Shown in pieces: positions 17,101 to 25,346 of a stretch of 64,000 nucleotides of DNA. The number at the start of each line of letters is the position of its first letter. The stretch's first letter is position 1. Origin of the DNA: Alistipes sp. (GTDB taxonomy: Bacteria > Bacteroidota > Bacteroidia > Bacteroidales > Rikenellaceae); contig JAHHQO010000011.1 of NCBI GenBank assembly GCA_020026335.1, forward strand, positions 36,429-100,428. Reading direction: 5' to 3'. A program made the translations under genes and the position numbers. The notes beneath the pieces are model-generated. The model had not been told where the DNA came from. It searched no databases and saw nothing but the letters and a program-made list of their open reading frames with translations.

Positions 17101-18394
17101 CGGTGAGGTCCATACCCACGAGCAACTCGTAGTAATCCTTGTCGAAGATACCGTCATTGCGGTTGAGGTAGGTAGGAACGAAGATGACCTTCACCTTCGA
17201 GTCGCGGCTCTCCAGCGATGAACCCTTGATGGAGTTCACGATGGGGTCGTAAGCCATGTTCTCGAGGTAGTGGGTCGAGAAACGGTACTGGCTGGCATCG
17301 ATGGGTGCCTTGGCGTCGGCCATGTGAGCCTGGACGTCGAGACGGGGACCGCGGTTGCCGGCAGGTACGGTGATGTAGACCAGCAACTGACGCTGCAGGC
17401 GGGTCGATGTGGCGAGCTTCTTCAGTGCGCCGAGGAATACATCGATACCCTTGTTGCGGAACTCATAGCGGCCGCTGGTGCCGATGATGATGGGGTCGGT
17501 CGTGAACTTCTCGCCCAGACAAGCCTCTGCCACCTCAATCATCGACTTGCGTGCCTCGGCACGCTTGGTAGCCAACTCCTCACCTGTCCATACGAAGTCG
17601 TTCTCGAAACCGTTGGGGGTGATGCAGTCGGGCTCGCGGTTGAGCAGGTACTTGCACTCGTTGGAGGTAATCTCGCTCACGGTGGCAAATACGTCACAGT
17701 TGGCAGCCGAAACCTTCTCGATGGAGTGCTTGGCCATCACGTTGAACTGACGAGCGAGGTCGTCGGCGCTGAACTTGGTAAGGCCGTTGTAGAGGTGAAG
17801 ATTGTTGCCTGCGATGCAACGTCCCATGACGGTGGCGTGGGTGGTGAACACGGTTGCCACATAGGGAATCTCCTTGCGCAGGTAGAGTGAACCTGCGGCG
17901 GTCATCCACTCGTGGAAGTGAGCGGTAACCTTCTGGGTCGAGTCGCAGAAGGTGTTGATGTAGGACTTGATGACGATGCCCGAAGCATAGCCGAAGAGCA
18001 CCGGCTCGATGTAGTCCCACTGACCCGAGATAGAATCTACGTGGTAATCTTTCCACAACTCCTCGAGGATTTCGTCCTTGCGGGGAATCAGCGAGGTGAA
18101 GTCTACCAGAATAACGACGGGGTTGCCCTCGATTTTCCAGCGTCCGATGCGGATACGGATACCCTGCTTGTAGACCTCCTGACGCCAAGTCTTGAGGAGG
18201 TTGCTGTCCTCTTCGAATTCGTTGTTGGCGCCTTCGTGTGCCAAATCGGGACCGATTAAAAGATATTTATCCCCGAATTTACGGGTTGCTGTTTTTGCTT
18301 TGGTCGAAACTACGGTGTGGATACCTCCGACCTTGTTGCATACTTCCCAGCTAACCTCAAAAAGATAGTCAGGGGTATGTTTTGCGTTGTTCAT
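14144..18394 (-). CDS. Fusion of GT3 glycogen synthase and GT35 alpha-glucan phosphorylase
   Basis: A 1416-residue two-enzyme protein. Residues 1 to about 550 resemble eukaryote-type GT3 glycogen synthase (UDP-glucose donor expected): FEVSWEVCNKVGGIHTVVSTKA, then HFHEWM, TTHATVMGR, NGFEND and the C-terminal SYYEPWGYTPLESIAF. Residues about 565-1416 are a DUF3417-bearing glucan phosphorylase: NLWWCWNPGA, YFSMEYGLHSSLKIYSGGLG, CNEGHAAF, TTHTPVPAGHD, FARRFATYKRA, and EASGTSGEK, with Lys1170 the predicted PLP site. The phosphorylase would release glucose-1-phosphate. It is the first gene of the operon, behind a strong promoter. Such fusions are annotated in Bacteroidota; how the opposed activities are controlled is not evident. 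No glgC or glgB is in the window. Confidence 0.93.
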   Translation of the reverse strand: MNNAKHTPDYLFEVSWEVCNKVGGIHTVVSTKAKTATRKFGDKYLLIGPDLAHEGANNEFEEDSNLLKTWRQEVYKQGIRIRIGRWKIEGNPVVILVDFTSLIPRKDEILEELWKDYHVDSISGQWDYIEPVLFGYASGIVIKSYINTFCDSTQKVTAHFHEWMTAAGSLYLRKEIPYVATVFTTHATVMGRCIAGNNLHLYNGLTKFSADDLARQFNVMAKHSIEKVSAANCDVFATVSEITSNECKYLLNREPDCITPNGFENDFVWTGEELATKRAEARKSMIEVAEACLGEKFTTDPIIIGTSGRYEFRNKGIDVFLGALKKLATSTRLQRQLLVYITVPAGNRGPRLDVQAHMADAKAPIDASQYRFSTHYLENMAYDPIVNSIKGSSLESRDSKVKVIFVPTYLNRNDGIFDKDYYELLVGMDLTVFPSYYEPWGYTPLESIAFSVPTITTSLAGFGKWVEEHRDTKGVKVFRRDDYNDIEIESEIAAAITEFSLLNNEEVNAVRESARKLSEDALWSRLYSAYEQAYSEAVENSTVRTNRALLDNGGSRNEQINFVRQQLFVEQPNWHRMMIDKRLPESLHALEELSRNLWWCWNPGARDIFEDIDPQLWTECDRNPIAFLDKLSIERIKELEHDDIFLKQLDTVYTNFRNYMNEKPDPKATTISYFSMEYGLHSSLKIYSGGLGILAGDYLKEASDKNVPMAAVGLLYRYGYFTQRLSAQGAQEATYEAQNFYKLPISPVRDENGNWVTITVAFPGRTLSARVWLCQVGRTDLYLLDADYEDNLEEDRRITHYLYGGDWENRLKQEMLLGIGGIRALRKLGIKHDVYHCNEGHAAFIGIERIRDLVNHKKLSFSEALEVVRSSALFTTHTPVPAGHDAFPESMIRQYMSHYPDVLGITWEQYINLGKTNPNDPNEKFSMSVLACNLSQEVNGVSWLHGEVSKEILGNMWPGYFKNELHIGYVTNGVHFPTWIASSLRRLYERYFPEGFNHHVYNIPAWQKVHNIPDAELWSERIHLKERLIKHIRRRFSDPSQVRLDSPRQMIQIAESVKPEVLTIGFARRFATYKRAYLLFTNLDRLSAIVNNPERPVQFIFAGKAHPNDRPGQDLIKRIVEVSKMPQFVGKILFLQNYDMELARRMVQGVDVWLNTPTRPLEASGTSGEKCVMNGVMQFSVLDGWWVEGYKEGAGWMLPMERTFTDQHYQDELDAEMIYNTIENKIAPLYYKRGEDNIPHDWVASVKMCIADIASNFTMNRMLIDYEERFYNKLAERKHKIMANSYQMARELAAWKRKVSAAWDNVKVLDVQRVKLCKSAVYVGEQYHFEVTLDISTLRPEDLGVEMVVAKQIVGGQTINVDRTMPLERVKVENNKVTYSLDYTPDKSGTFDVALRVFPQNEMLAHRMDFALVKWA

Positions 18395-18445
18395 ATTATA
18401 AAGGTTGTTTTGTGATATAGTTATATCGTTGTTCTAATTAGGCTG

Positions 18446-18476
18446 CAAATGTAATACTTATATTTATATAAAGCAA
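18446..18476 (-). promoter_or_regulatory. Promoter of the glycogen operon
   Basis: On the minus strand: TTG at 18476-18474, 20 bases, TACATTTG at 18453-18446, leaving a leader of about 45-50 nt to the ATG at 18394. Confidence 0.7.
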
Positions 18477-18552
18477 CTAAATTTCGCTTTTCGTAAAAAT
18501 ATTTAAAAATATTTTAATGTTTCTTTATCAACCGTTTGACCACTTTGCACGC

Positions 18553-19662
18553 TTATTCGAATAATTCCGTGATGATGGCATCGGAGAGTAGGAGTTTTTC
18601 AGGGGGGATAAACAATTTGTGTTCATTTTGTCCCATTAATCCGCCTTCGACAAATCGCCGTGCATTTTTGGCAGTCAGGGTGGCGTGTTCCTGGCCGAAA
18701 AGAGATGAAATTTCATCGAGGTCGATGCCCTCCACGGTGCGCAGGCGTGTCATGACATACTCGTTGAATTTGTCGTGGGGGGTGAGCTGTTCGGCTTCGG
18801 GGGCTGCACCTGCGATGTAGTCCTTCACCGAATTGACATTCCAGTGGCGTTCGTTGCCGTCGTAGGAGTGCGCGCCGGCACCTATGCCGAGGTATTTCAC
18901 CCCGTGCCAGTAGGCGGCATTGTGACGGGCGCGGAAGCCCGGCAGGGCGTAGTTCGAAATCTCGTAGTGCTCGAATCCGGCACGGGTGAGGGTTTGGTGT
19001 ACCTTGAGGTATTCTTCCTCGCTGACCTCCTCGCTCACGGGCGAGAAGGCTCCGCGTGCCATGCGGCGACCGAAAGCGGTGTTCGGCTCTATGGTCAGGT
19101 GATAGGCAGAGATGTGCTGCACACCCAAATCTATGGCCTTGGCGAGCGAGTCGTCGAGGTGCTCGTGCTGAAATCCCGGCACACCGAAGATGAGGTCGAT
19201 GGTGATGTTGTCGAAGCCGGCCTCCTGTGCCTCGCGCACGACACGCTGCGCTTCGAGGGCGGTGTGACGGCGATTCATCAGCTTCAGACAATCGTCATCG
19301 AACGATTGTATGCCTATCGACAGTCGGTTGATGCCCGCCCGGCGCAATTCGTCGAGATAACGGGGATTCAAATCATCGGGATTGGCTTCCAGCGTGGTCT
19401 CTTTCACCGAACTGCAATCCATGCACTCGCGGGTGTGGTCGAGCAGCGCGGCAATCTGACGGGAGGTCAGCAGTGAGGGCGTGCCACCTCCGAAATAGAG
19501 GGTTTCGATTTTTTCATTCGAAAGATAATCTTTTCGCTCCTCCATTTCGTTGTGCATCCTTTCGAGGACGGCATCCGTATATTTCAACTCCGCGCTTTTG
19601 TAAAAATCGCAGTAGGCGCAGATGCGTTTGCAAAAGGGTATGTGGTAATAAATTCCTGCCAT
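18553..19662 (-). CDS. hemW: Heme chaperone HemW (radical SAM)
   Basis: HemW is a radical SAM protein that hands heme to apoproteins such as respiratory enzymes; it is often misannotated as oxygen-independent coproporphyrinogen oxidase. The 369 residues start with YYHIPFCKRICAYCDFY. The cluster cysteines are C11, C15 and C18, and Phe follows at the position where true HemN has a fourth Cys, the accepted HemW signature. FGGGTPSLL, ANPDDL, NRLSIGIQSF and the late GAHSYD motif complete the family pattern. It ends upstream of the glycogen operon promoter and shows no coupling to it. The next gene, pckA, is divergent. Confidence 0.93.
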   Translation of the reverse strand: MAGIYYHIPFCKRICAYCDFYKSAELKYTDAVLERMHNEMEERKDYLSNEKIETLYFGGGTPSLLTSRQIAALLDHTRECMDCSSVKETTLEANPDDLNPRYLDELRRAGINRLSIGIQSFDDDCLKLMNRRHTALEAQRVVREAQEAGFDNITIDLIFGVPGFQHEHLDDSLAKAIDLGVQHISAYHLTIEPNTAFGRRMARGAFSPVSEEVSEEEYLKVHQTLTRAGFEHYEISNYALPGFRARHNAAYWHGVKYLGIGAGAHSYDGNERHWNVNSVKDYIAGAAPEAEQLTPHDKFNEYVMTRLRTVEGIDLDEISSLFGQEHATLTAKNARRFVEGGLMGQNEHKLFIPPEKLLLSDAIITELFE

Positions 19663-20010
19663 ATCTCAAATTTAACAAAAATTTTGGAAACACAAAAAAC
19701 ATCGCCGACCAATATTTTTCAAAATTTTGAAGAGCAAGAATCGCCGCCCTGTGTTTTATGGGGCGGGGGAGTGGGGGAAGTGGCTCGAAAAGAAGCAAAA
19801 TCACCCATAAAACGAGCTGATGGGGCTATTGGAAAAAATAATGAAAAAAAAGTGAATTTTCATTGTTAATTTTTTCACAATTGTAAAACATTTCCTATCT
19901 TTGTGGCGTCGGAGTTGTAAAAGTCCGCAGAATTTGTTATATTGAAAACCTGTGGGGCTAATGCTTTCGAAATGAAAAGAAAAGATGTTTTTTATTTAAA
20001 ATAAACTATT
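19663..20010 (+). promoter_or_regulatory. Divergent spacer between hemW and pckA, with the pckA -7 element
   Basis: AT-rich 348-base spacer without a gene. A TATCTTTG -7 element at 19896-19903 should start the pckA transcript near 19910, giving a leader of about 100 nt. No TTG lies at standard spacing. A short GGGGCGGGGGAGTGGGGG run at 19761-19778 is the only other notable feature. Confidence 0.55.
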
Positions 20011-21618
20011 ATGAACAAATTGGATTTGCAGAAGTACGGTATTACCGGCGCAACTGAGGTCATCTACAACCCCTCTTACGATGAGTTGTTCCGCGAGGAG
20101 ACAAAGGAAGGTTTGACCGGTTTTGACAAGGGTCAGCTCACTGACACCGGTGCCGTTAACGTAATGACTGGCGTTTATACTGGCCGTTCACCCAAGGATA
20201 AGTTCTGGGTAAAGGACGATGTAACCAAAGACACTATCTGGTGGACATCTGACGAGTATAAGAACGATAACAAGCCCGTAAGCGTTGAGACTTGGAAAGA
20301 GTTGAAGAAGCTGGCAGGTGCCGAGCTGTCGAACAAGAAGCTCTATGTTGTCGATACTTACTGCGGTGCCAACGAGAGTACTCGTCTGAAGATTCGTTTC
20401 ATCATGGAGGTGGCTTGGCAGGCACACTTCGTTAAGAATATGTTCATCCGTCCTACCGACGCTGAGTTGGAGGAGTACGGTGAGCCCGATTTCGTAGTAT
20501 TGAACGCTTCGAAGGCTAAGGTTGAGAACTACAAGGAGCTGGGTCTGAACTCGGAGACTGCTGTTGTGTTCAACCTCACCGAGAAGATGCAGGTTATCAT
20601 CAACACTTGGTATGGTGGTGAGATGAAGAAGGGTATGTTCTCTTACATGAACTACCTCCTCCCCTTGAAGGGTATCGCTGCCATGCACTGCTCGGCTAAC
20701 ACCAACGAGAAGGGCGAGACCGCTATCTTCTTCGGTCTGTCGGGTACTGGTAAGACCACTCTGTCGACCGATCCCAAGCGTCAGCTGATTGGTGACGACG
20801 AGCACGGTTGGGACGATGACGGTGTCTTCAACTTCGAGGGCGGTTGCTACGCTAAGGTTATCAACCTCTCGCAGGAGAACGAGCCCGATATCTGGAACGC
20901 TATCCGCCGCAACGCACTTCTCGAGAACGTAACTGTTGACGAGAACGGCCACTGCGACTACGCTGATAAGTCGGTTACCGAGAACACTCGTGTATCTTAT
21001 CCTATCTACCACATCAACAACATCGTGAAGCCCGTATCGAAGGCTCCCGCTGCAAAGAAGGTTATCTTCCTGTCGGCTGATGCATTCGGTGTACTGCCTC
21101 CCGTTTCTATCCTGACTCCCGAGCAGACCAAGTACTACTTCCTGTCTGGTTTCACCGCTAAGTTGGCAGGTACAGAGCGTGGTATCACTGAGCCCACTCC
21201 TACTTTCTCGGCTTGCTTCGGTGCTGCATTCCTTTCGTTGCACCCCACAAAGTACGGTGAGGAGTTGGTTAAGCGTATGCAGCAGTCGGGTGCTACCGCA
21301 TACCTCGTAAACACTGGTTGGAACGGTACCGGCAAGCGTATCTCGATCCGCGATACTCGTGGTATCATCGACGCTATCCTCGACGGTTCTATCGACAAGG
21401 CTCCTACCAAGATGATTCCTACATTCGACTTCAAGGTTCCTACCGAGTTGCCGGGTGTTGATTCTCACATCCTCGATCCTCGTGACACTTACACTGAGGC
21501 AGGTGAGTGGGAGAAGCGTGCCGAGGATTTGGCAGGTCGCTTCGTAAAGAACTTCGTTAAGTTCACCGGCAACGAGGAGGGTAAGTCTCTGGTTGCAGCT
21601 GGTCCTAAGTTGAAGTAA
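20011..21618 (+). CDS. pckA: Phosphoenolpyruvate carboxykinase (ATP)
   Basis: PckA interconverts oxaloacetate + ATP with phosphoenolpyruvate + ADP + CO2; in gut Bacteroidota it also runs toward CO2 fixation on the way to succinate. The 535 residues match the ATP-dependent family: TGRSPKDKFWV near 57-67, the P-loop GLSGTGKTTL at 242-251, IGDDEHGWDD near 260-269, NFEGGCYAK, the acidic metal-binding region, and TGWNGTGKRI. Its codon use is more biased than that of its neighbours, consistent with high expression. It stands alone between its own promoter and a perfect terminator. Confidence 0.98.
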   Translation: MNKLDLQKYGITGATEVIYNPSYDELFREETKEGLTGFDKGQLTDTGAVNVMTGVYTGRSPKDKFWVKDDVTKDTIWWTSDEYKNDNKPVSVETWKELKKLAGAELSNKKLYVVDTYCGANESTRLKIRFIMEVAWQAHFVKNMFIRPTDAELEEYGEPDFVVLNASKAKVENYKELGLNSETAVVFNLTEKMQVIINTWYGGEMKKGMFSYMNYLLPLKGIAAMHCSANTNEKGETAIFFGLSGTGKTTLSTDPKRQLIGDDEHGWDDDGVFNFEGGCYAKVINLSQENEPDIWNAIRRNALLENVTVDENGHCDYADKSVTENTRVSYPIYHINNIVKPVSKAPAAKKVIFLSADAFGVLPPVSILTPEQTKYYFLSGFTAKLAGTERGITEPTPTFSACFGAAFLSLHPTKYGEELVKRMQQSGATAYLVNTGWNGTGKRISIRDTRGIIDAILDGSIDKAPTKMIPTFDFKVPTELPGVDSHILDPRDTYTEAGEWEKRAEDLAGRFVKNFVKFTGNEEGKSLVAAGPKLK

Positions 21619-21664
21619 TTTACAACAACGAATTTTGAGAGGGTAACACCTCAATAAATAAGTG

Positions 21665-21696
21665 GCTCCGAACGGGTAACCGTTCGGAGCTTTTTT
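21665..21696 (+). terminator. Intrinsic terminator of pckA
   Basis: Perfect 10-bp stem (21665-21674 with 21681-21690), 6-base loop, six T residues. Confidence 0.92.
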
Positions 21697-21921
21697 ATAT
21701 ACCTATATTTATATATAATATGGCGGATGGCAGTGGAAAGCATAGTCGGGGGCGGTTGCGAAAACCATAGACGTGAACGGCGGAAACCATGACGCCGCGA
21801 TGTGTGAAAAAATCGACTCGGTGAAGGTTGGAAATTTTTGGCAGAGCATCTGAAAATTCGTACCTTACCAAAGTGATCGGCAACAGAAAACAACTGCCGA
21901 CGGATAAAAAAACGCAGGAGT
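21697..21921. other. Spacer between pckA terminator and the hydrolase gene
   Basis: No gene is supported. A possible -7-like TACCTTAC occurs near 21861, but without a convincing -33. The whole gap from the pckA stop to the next start is 303 bases. Confidence 0.4.
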
Positions 21922-23298
21922 ATGAAAAAATGGTTGTGGCTGATGTGCCTTTTGCTGCCCGTGTGCGCAGTGGCACAGGAGATGACGGGTAAGTGGACAG
22001 GAACGCTGACGGTGGGGACAACCTCGCTGCGTGTGGTCTTCCGCTTCTCTCCTCATGACAAGGGCTGGACGGCGAAGATGGATTCGCCCGATCAGGCGGC
22101 TTTCGGTCTGCCCGTGGACTCGGTGAAGGTGGAGAACGGCACCGTGACCCTCGTGATGCCCCGTATCGGTGCGCGCTATGAGGGGGCGATGATGACACCG
22201 CAGATGGTGATGGGTACATTCACCCAGAACGGAGTCGAATGTATGATGCCACTCTCTAAGCAGGAGAACCTCCGTCCGCAAAACCCGCGACCGCCTTTCC
22301 CCTACACCTCGGAGGAGGTGAGCTTCAAAGGGGGTGATGAGGGGGGTACCCTGCACGGTACGCTGACCTGCCCTAAAAATGAAGCCCCCAAGGCGGTGGT
22401 GGTAATGGTCACGGGCAGCGGCTTGCAGAACCGTGACGAGGAGTTGTTCGGACACCGACCCTTTGCGGTGTGGGCTGACCGTCTGACTCGTGAGGGGTAC
22501 GCCGTCCTGCGCTATGATGACCGCGGTTATGACGGTTCGGAGGAGGAAGTGGCACGCTTTGCTGCCTCCACGACCTTCGATTTTTGTGATGATGCCCTCG
22601 CGGCGGTGGAGTTCGTAACCCGCAATCCGCGATTGAAAGATGTGCCTTGCGGTATAATGGGACATAGTGAGGGCGGAACGATTGCCTTCATGGCCGCCGC
22701 CAAGGATAGAAGGGTGGACTTCATCATTTCGTTGGCAGGCTCGATGTTGCGGGGCGACAAGGTGCTGGCGGCACAGGCCGACCATGCCCTGCGTCAGATG
22801 CCCGACATCTACCGCGAGCAGGTGTTGGCGGCGCGCGCCCGTATGACGGAGGTGGCACTCGAACATTCGTTTGAGGAGCTCTCCGCACAGCGTGAGACCC
22901 TGAAAAAGGAGTTGGAGTCACTCTCCGAAATCAAGAACCTGCCCCGCGGGTCGGGTGATGTCTTGGCGTATTTCGATATGCTCGCCACCTCGCCGTGGTT
23001 GCACGCCTTTGTAGGCTTTGACCCTGCGGAGACGATTGCCCGATGCGGACATCTGCCCGTGCTGGCACTCAATGGCGGACGCGATATACAGGTGGATGCC
23101 GATACGCATTTGCAGGTGGTGCGCGAACGGTTGAAGGACAACGACCGCCTTACAATCCACATTTTCCCCGACTGCAACCATATCTTCCAGCCCTGCCGGA
23201 GCGGTGAACTCTCGGAGTATGAGGAGATTGAAACCACCCTCTCGGAGGAGGTCTTAAAGTATGTGGCGGAGTGGCTCAACGCGAATGTGGCGAAGTAG
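21922..23298 (+). CDS. Secreted alpha/beta hydrolase
   Basis: The 458 residues begin with a signal peptide (MKKWLWLMCLLLPVCAVA, cleavage after AQ), so the protein is periplasmic or outer-membrane associated. Residues about 20-120 form a small beta-rich domain of the kind that precedes many Bacteroidota hydrolases. The hydrolase domain (about 130-455) has an oxyanion region MVTGSGLQNRDEE, YDDRGYDGS, the nucleophile elbow GHSEGG, and a late acid/His pair in NGGRDIQVD and FPDCNHIFQ. The family includes esterases and peptidases; the substrate is unknown. It forms a single-gene unit ending in a bidirectional terminator shared with frr. Confidence 0.85.
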   Translation: MKKWLWLMCLLLPVCAVAQEMTGKWTGTLTVGTTSLRVVFRFSPHDKGWTAKMDSPDQAAFGLPVDSVKVENGTVTLVMPRIGARYEGAMMTPQMVMGTFTQNGVECMMPLSKQENLRPQNPRPPFPYTSEEVSFKGGDEGGTLHGTLTCPKNEAPKAVVVMVTGSGLQNRDEELFGHRPFAVWADRLTREGYAVLRYDDRGYDGSEEEVARFAASTTFDFCDDALAAVEFVTRNPRLKDVPCGIMGHSEGGTIAFMAAAKDRRVDFIISLAGSMLRGDKVLAAQADHALRQMPDIYREQVLAARARMTEVALEHSFEELSAQRETLKKELESLSEIKNLPRGSGDVLAYFDMLATSPWLHAFVGFDPAETIARCGHLPVLALNGGRDIQVDADTHLQVVRERLKDNDRLTIHIFPDCNHIFQPCRSGELSEYEEIETTLSEEVLKYVAEWLNANVAK

Positions 23299-23340
23299 GG
23301 GTGTCCCGGCGGTGATGTAGATGCCTGCCACAGCGATAAA

Positions 23341-23376
23341 AAAAAGTCTGTTTCCTTTTCGGAAACAGACTTTTTT
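23341..23376. terminator. Bidirectional terminator between hydrolase and frr
   Basis: Perfect 10-bp stem (23346-23355 with 23361-23370), flanked by A and T runs, so it can serve both convergent genes. Confidence 0.9.
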
Positions 23377-23393
23377 GTGTGAGGAGATGACCA

Positions 23394-23951
23394 TCAGACG
23401 GTCATAATCTCCTTCTCTTTCTTCGACATTACCTCGTCGAGCTGCTTGCTGTACTTCTCCAGCAGCTTCTGCGACTGAGTCTCGCCGTCCTTGGCCTCGT
23501 CCTCGGGCATGCCGTCCTTCTGTGCCTTCTTGAAAGCATCGACAGCCTCACGGCGTGCATTGCGCAAACCGATGCGTGCCTGCTCGCCGTAGCCGTGAAC
23601 CTGCTTTACCAGCTCCTTACGGCGGTCCTCGGTGAGGGGAGGAATCGACAGACGAATCTGCTCGCCGTTGTTCGAGGGTGCCAGACCGATGTTAGAGTCG
23701 ATGATGGCCTTCTCGATGGGGCGCAACATATTTTTGTCCCAGGGCTGGATAAGGATGGTTTTGGCATCGGGTACGGTAACGCTCGCAGCTCCCGACACGG
23801 GAACCTGTGAACCGAAGTAGTCGACCATGACACCGTTCAATACGTTGGGTGTAGCTTTACCTGCTCTGACATTGGAGAGTTCCTCTTCGAGGTGAGCAAC
23901 GCTCTTCATCATTTTCGAACCGGCTGCTTCAAGAATTGTTTTTGTATCCAT
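23394..23951 (-). CDS. frr: Ribosome recycling factor
   Basis: RRF splits the post-termination ribosome together with EF-G. The 185 residues have the standard length and the helices of domain I: SVAHLEEELSNVRAGKATPNVL, the PLTEDRRKELVKQVHGYGEQARIGLRNARREA region around 107-140, and a helical C-terminus. It follows pyrH and a TlpA-like gene on the same strand; the pyrH-frr neighbourhood is conserved across bacteria, here with one gene inserted between. Spacing to the upstream TlpA gene is 17 bases, so an operon pyrH-tlpA-frr is likely. Confidence 0.98.
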   Translation of the reverse strand: MDTKTILEAAGSKMMKSVAHLEEELSNVRAGKATPNVLNGVMVDYFGSQVPVSGAASVTVPDAKTILIQPWDKNMLRPIEKAIIDSNIGLAPSNNGEQIRLSIPPLTEDRRKELVKQVHGYGEQARIGLRNARREAVDAFKKAQKDGMPEDEAKDGETQSQKLLEKYSKQLDEVMSKKEKEIMTV

Positions 23952-23968
23952 AATTATATTAATTCAGT

Positions 23969-24556
23969 TTATTGTTCTTTCTGTACTTGGGTCTTCTCGT
24001 CGATGGTCTTCACCAGATGAGCGAACTCCCCTGCCGTGTAACCCACGGTGGTGAGAATCACCTTGCCGTCTTTGCCGATGAGGAAGTTGCGGGGTACGTA
24101 GTCCGAAGCGAAGAGGTCATAGACCTTGCGCTCGGGGTCGATACCCACTGCAAAAGTGTAGCCCTTCTGCGAGATGAACTTCTCGACCGTAGCTTTCTCC
24201 TCGCCGCGCGAGATGGGCAGGAACGCAAAGTCGCGACCTGCGAAGCGGTCTATCAGCTGCTCCTGTACGTGGGACAACTCCTCACGGCAGGGAGGACACC
24301 ATGTTGCCCAGAAGGTCACGAGCACCACCTTGCCTTTGAGCTGCGAGAGAGTGGTCTGCTCGCCCGAGAGCATCTCGACCGTGAAGTCGGGAGCCGTGTC
24401 GCCGGCCTTGACCAGAGTGGTTTCCTCGGGGCTCTTGCGCTGCTGCTGTGCTGCGTTGTCGGGTGCCACGGTGGGCATGAAGAGAATGATGGCTCCGATG
24501 AGCACGATGAGTGCCAGGAGAATGAATAAAAGTTTGTTGTTTTTCTTTGCTGTCAT
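23969..24556 (-). CDS. TlpA/ResA-family thiol-disulfide oxidoreductase
   Basis: A membrane-anchored thioredoxin-like protein of 195 residues. One N-terminal membrane helix (about 8-30) puts the domain in the periplasm. The thioredoxin fold (about 50-190) carries FWATWCPPCREE with active site CPPC, and the cis-Pro loop YVPRNFLIGKDG. Such proteins reduce cytochrome c apoproteins or other exported thiols. It is inserted between pyrH and frr with gaps of 4 and 17 bases, so it is probably cotranscribed with them although it is functionally unrelated. Confidence 0.92.
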   Translation of the reverse strand: MTAKKNNKLLFILLALIVLIGAIILFMPTVAPDNAAQQQRKSPEETTLVKAGDTAPDFTVEMLSGEQTTLSQLKGKVVLVTFWATWCPPCREELSHVQEQLIDRFAGRDFAFLPISRGEEKATVEKFISQKGYTFAVGIDPERKVYDLFASDYVPRNFLIGKDGKVILTTVGYTAGEFAHLVKTIDEKTQVQKEQ

Positions 24557-24560
24557 AATG

Positions 24561-25268
24561 TTAGGGTTTTACAAGTGTGCCGATGGCATCGCCTGCCAGA
24601 ACTTTTTCGAGATTGCCCTCGGTATCCATATCGAAGACGATGATACCCAGCTTGTTCTCCTGACAGAGAGTAAAAGCCGTGAGGTCCATAATCTTCAGAT
24701 GACGGGCATATACTTCGTCAAACGAAATCTCCTTGAATTTGACTGCCGAGGGGTCTTTCTCGGGGTCGGCTGTGTAGACGCCGTCCACGCGTGTACCCTT
24801 GAGCAGGACATCTGCCTCGATTTCGATACCGCGCAGTGCCGATGCCGAGTCGGTGGTGAAGAAGGGGTTCGATGTACCGCCGCCGATGATGACCACATAA
24901 CCGGCCTCGAGGTACTCGATGGCGCGAGCCTTCGAATAGTATTCGCCGATGGGTTCCATACGAATGGAGGTCAGCACCTTGGCTTTCACACCGTTGTCCT
25001 CCAGTGCCGATTGCAGTGCCAGGGAGTTGATGATGGTGGCGAGCATACCCATCTGGTCGCCCTTCACACGGTCAAAGCCCTTCTTTGCGCCGGTCATGCC
25101 GCGGAAAATGTTACCTCCGCCGATGACAATTCCTATCTGCACGCCGGTTTGTGCTGCGGCCTTAATCTGTTCGGCATAGGATTGTAATTTTTCGGGTGCG
25201 AGGCCATATTTTTGGCTGCCCTGGAGCGATTCTCCACTCAGTTTGAGGAGTATTCGATGATATTGCAT
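24561..25268 (-). CDS. pyrH: UMP kinase
   Basis: PyrH phosphorylates UMP to UDP with ATP in pyrimidine nucleotide synthesis, as a hexamer. The 235-residue length and motifs fit: ILLKLSGESLQG at the N-terminus, the GGGNIFRG nucleotide loop, DQMGMLAT, and the DGVYTADPEKDP segment. It is the first gene of a pyrH-tlpA-frr operon, with the next gene 4 bases away. The divergent dxs promoter lies upstream. Confidence 0.98.
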   Translation of the reverse strand: MQYHRILLKLSGESLQGSQKYGLAPEKLQSYAEQIKAAAQTGVQIGIVIGGGNIFRGMTGAKKGFDRVKGDQMGMLATIINSLALQSALEDNGVKAKVLTSIRMEPIGEYYSKARAIEYLEAGYVVIIGGGTSNPFFTTDSASALRGIEIEADVLLKGTRVDGVYTADPEKDPSAVKFKEISFDEVYARHLKIMDLTAFTLCQENKLGIIVFDMDTEGNLEKVLAGDAIGTLVKP

Positions 25269-25309
25269 AATGAAAATAGATTTGTCGTTACGCGAAGATA
25301 GGAATTTTC

Positions 25310-25340
25310 TTTGAAAAAAAATCTATTTCTTCTATCTTTG
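25310..25340 (+). promoter_or_regulatory. dxs: Promoter of dxs
   Basis: TTTG at 25310-25313, 19 bases, TATCTTTG at 25333-25340. The chosen ATG lies only 6 bases further on, so the mRNA is predicted to be leaderless or nearly so. Confidence 0.75.
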
Positions 25341-25346
25341 TACGAC

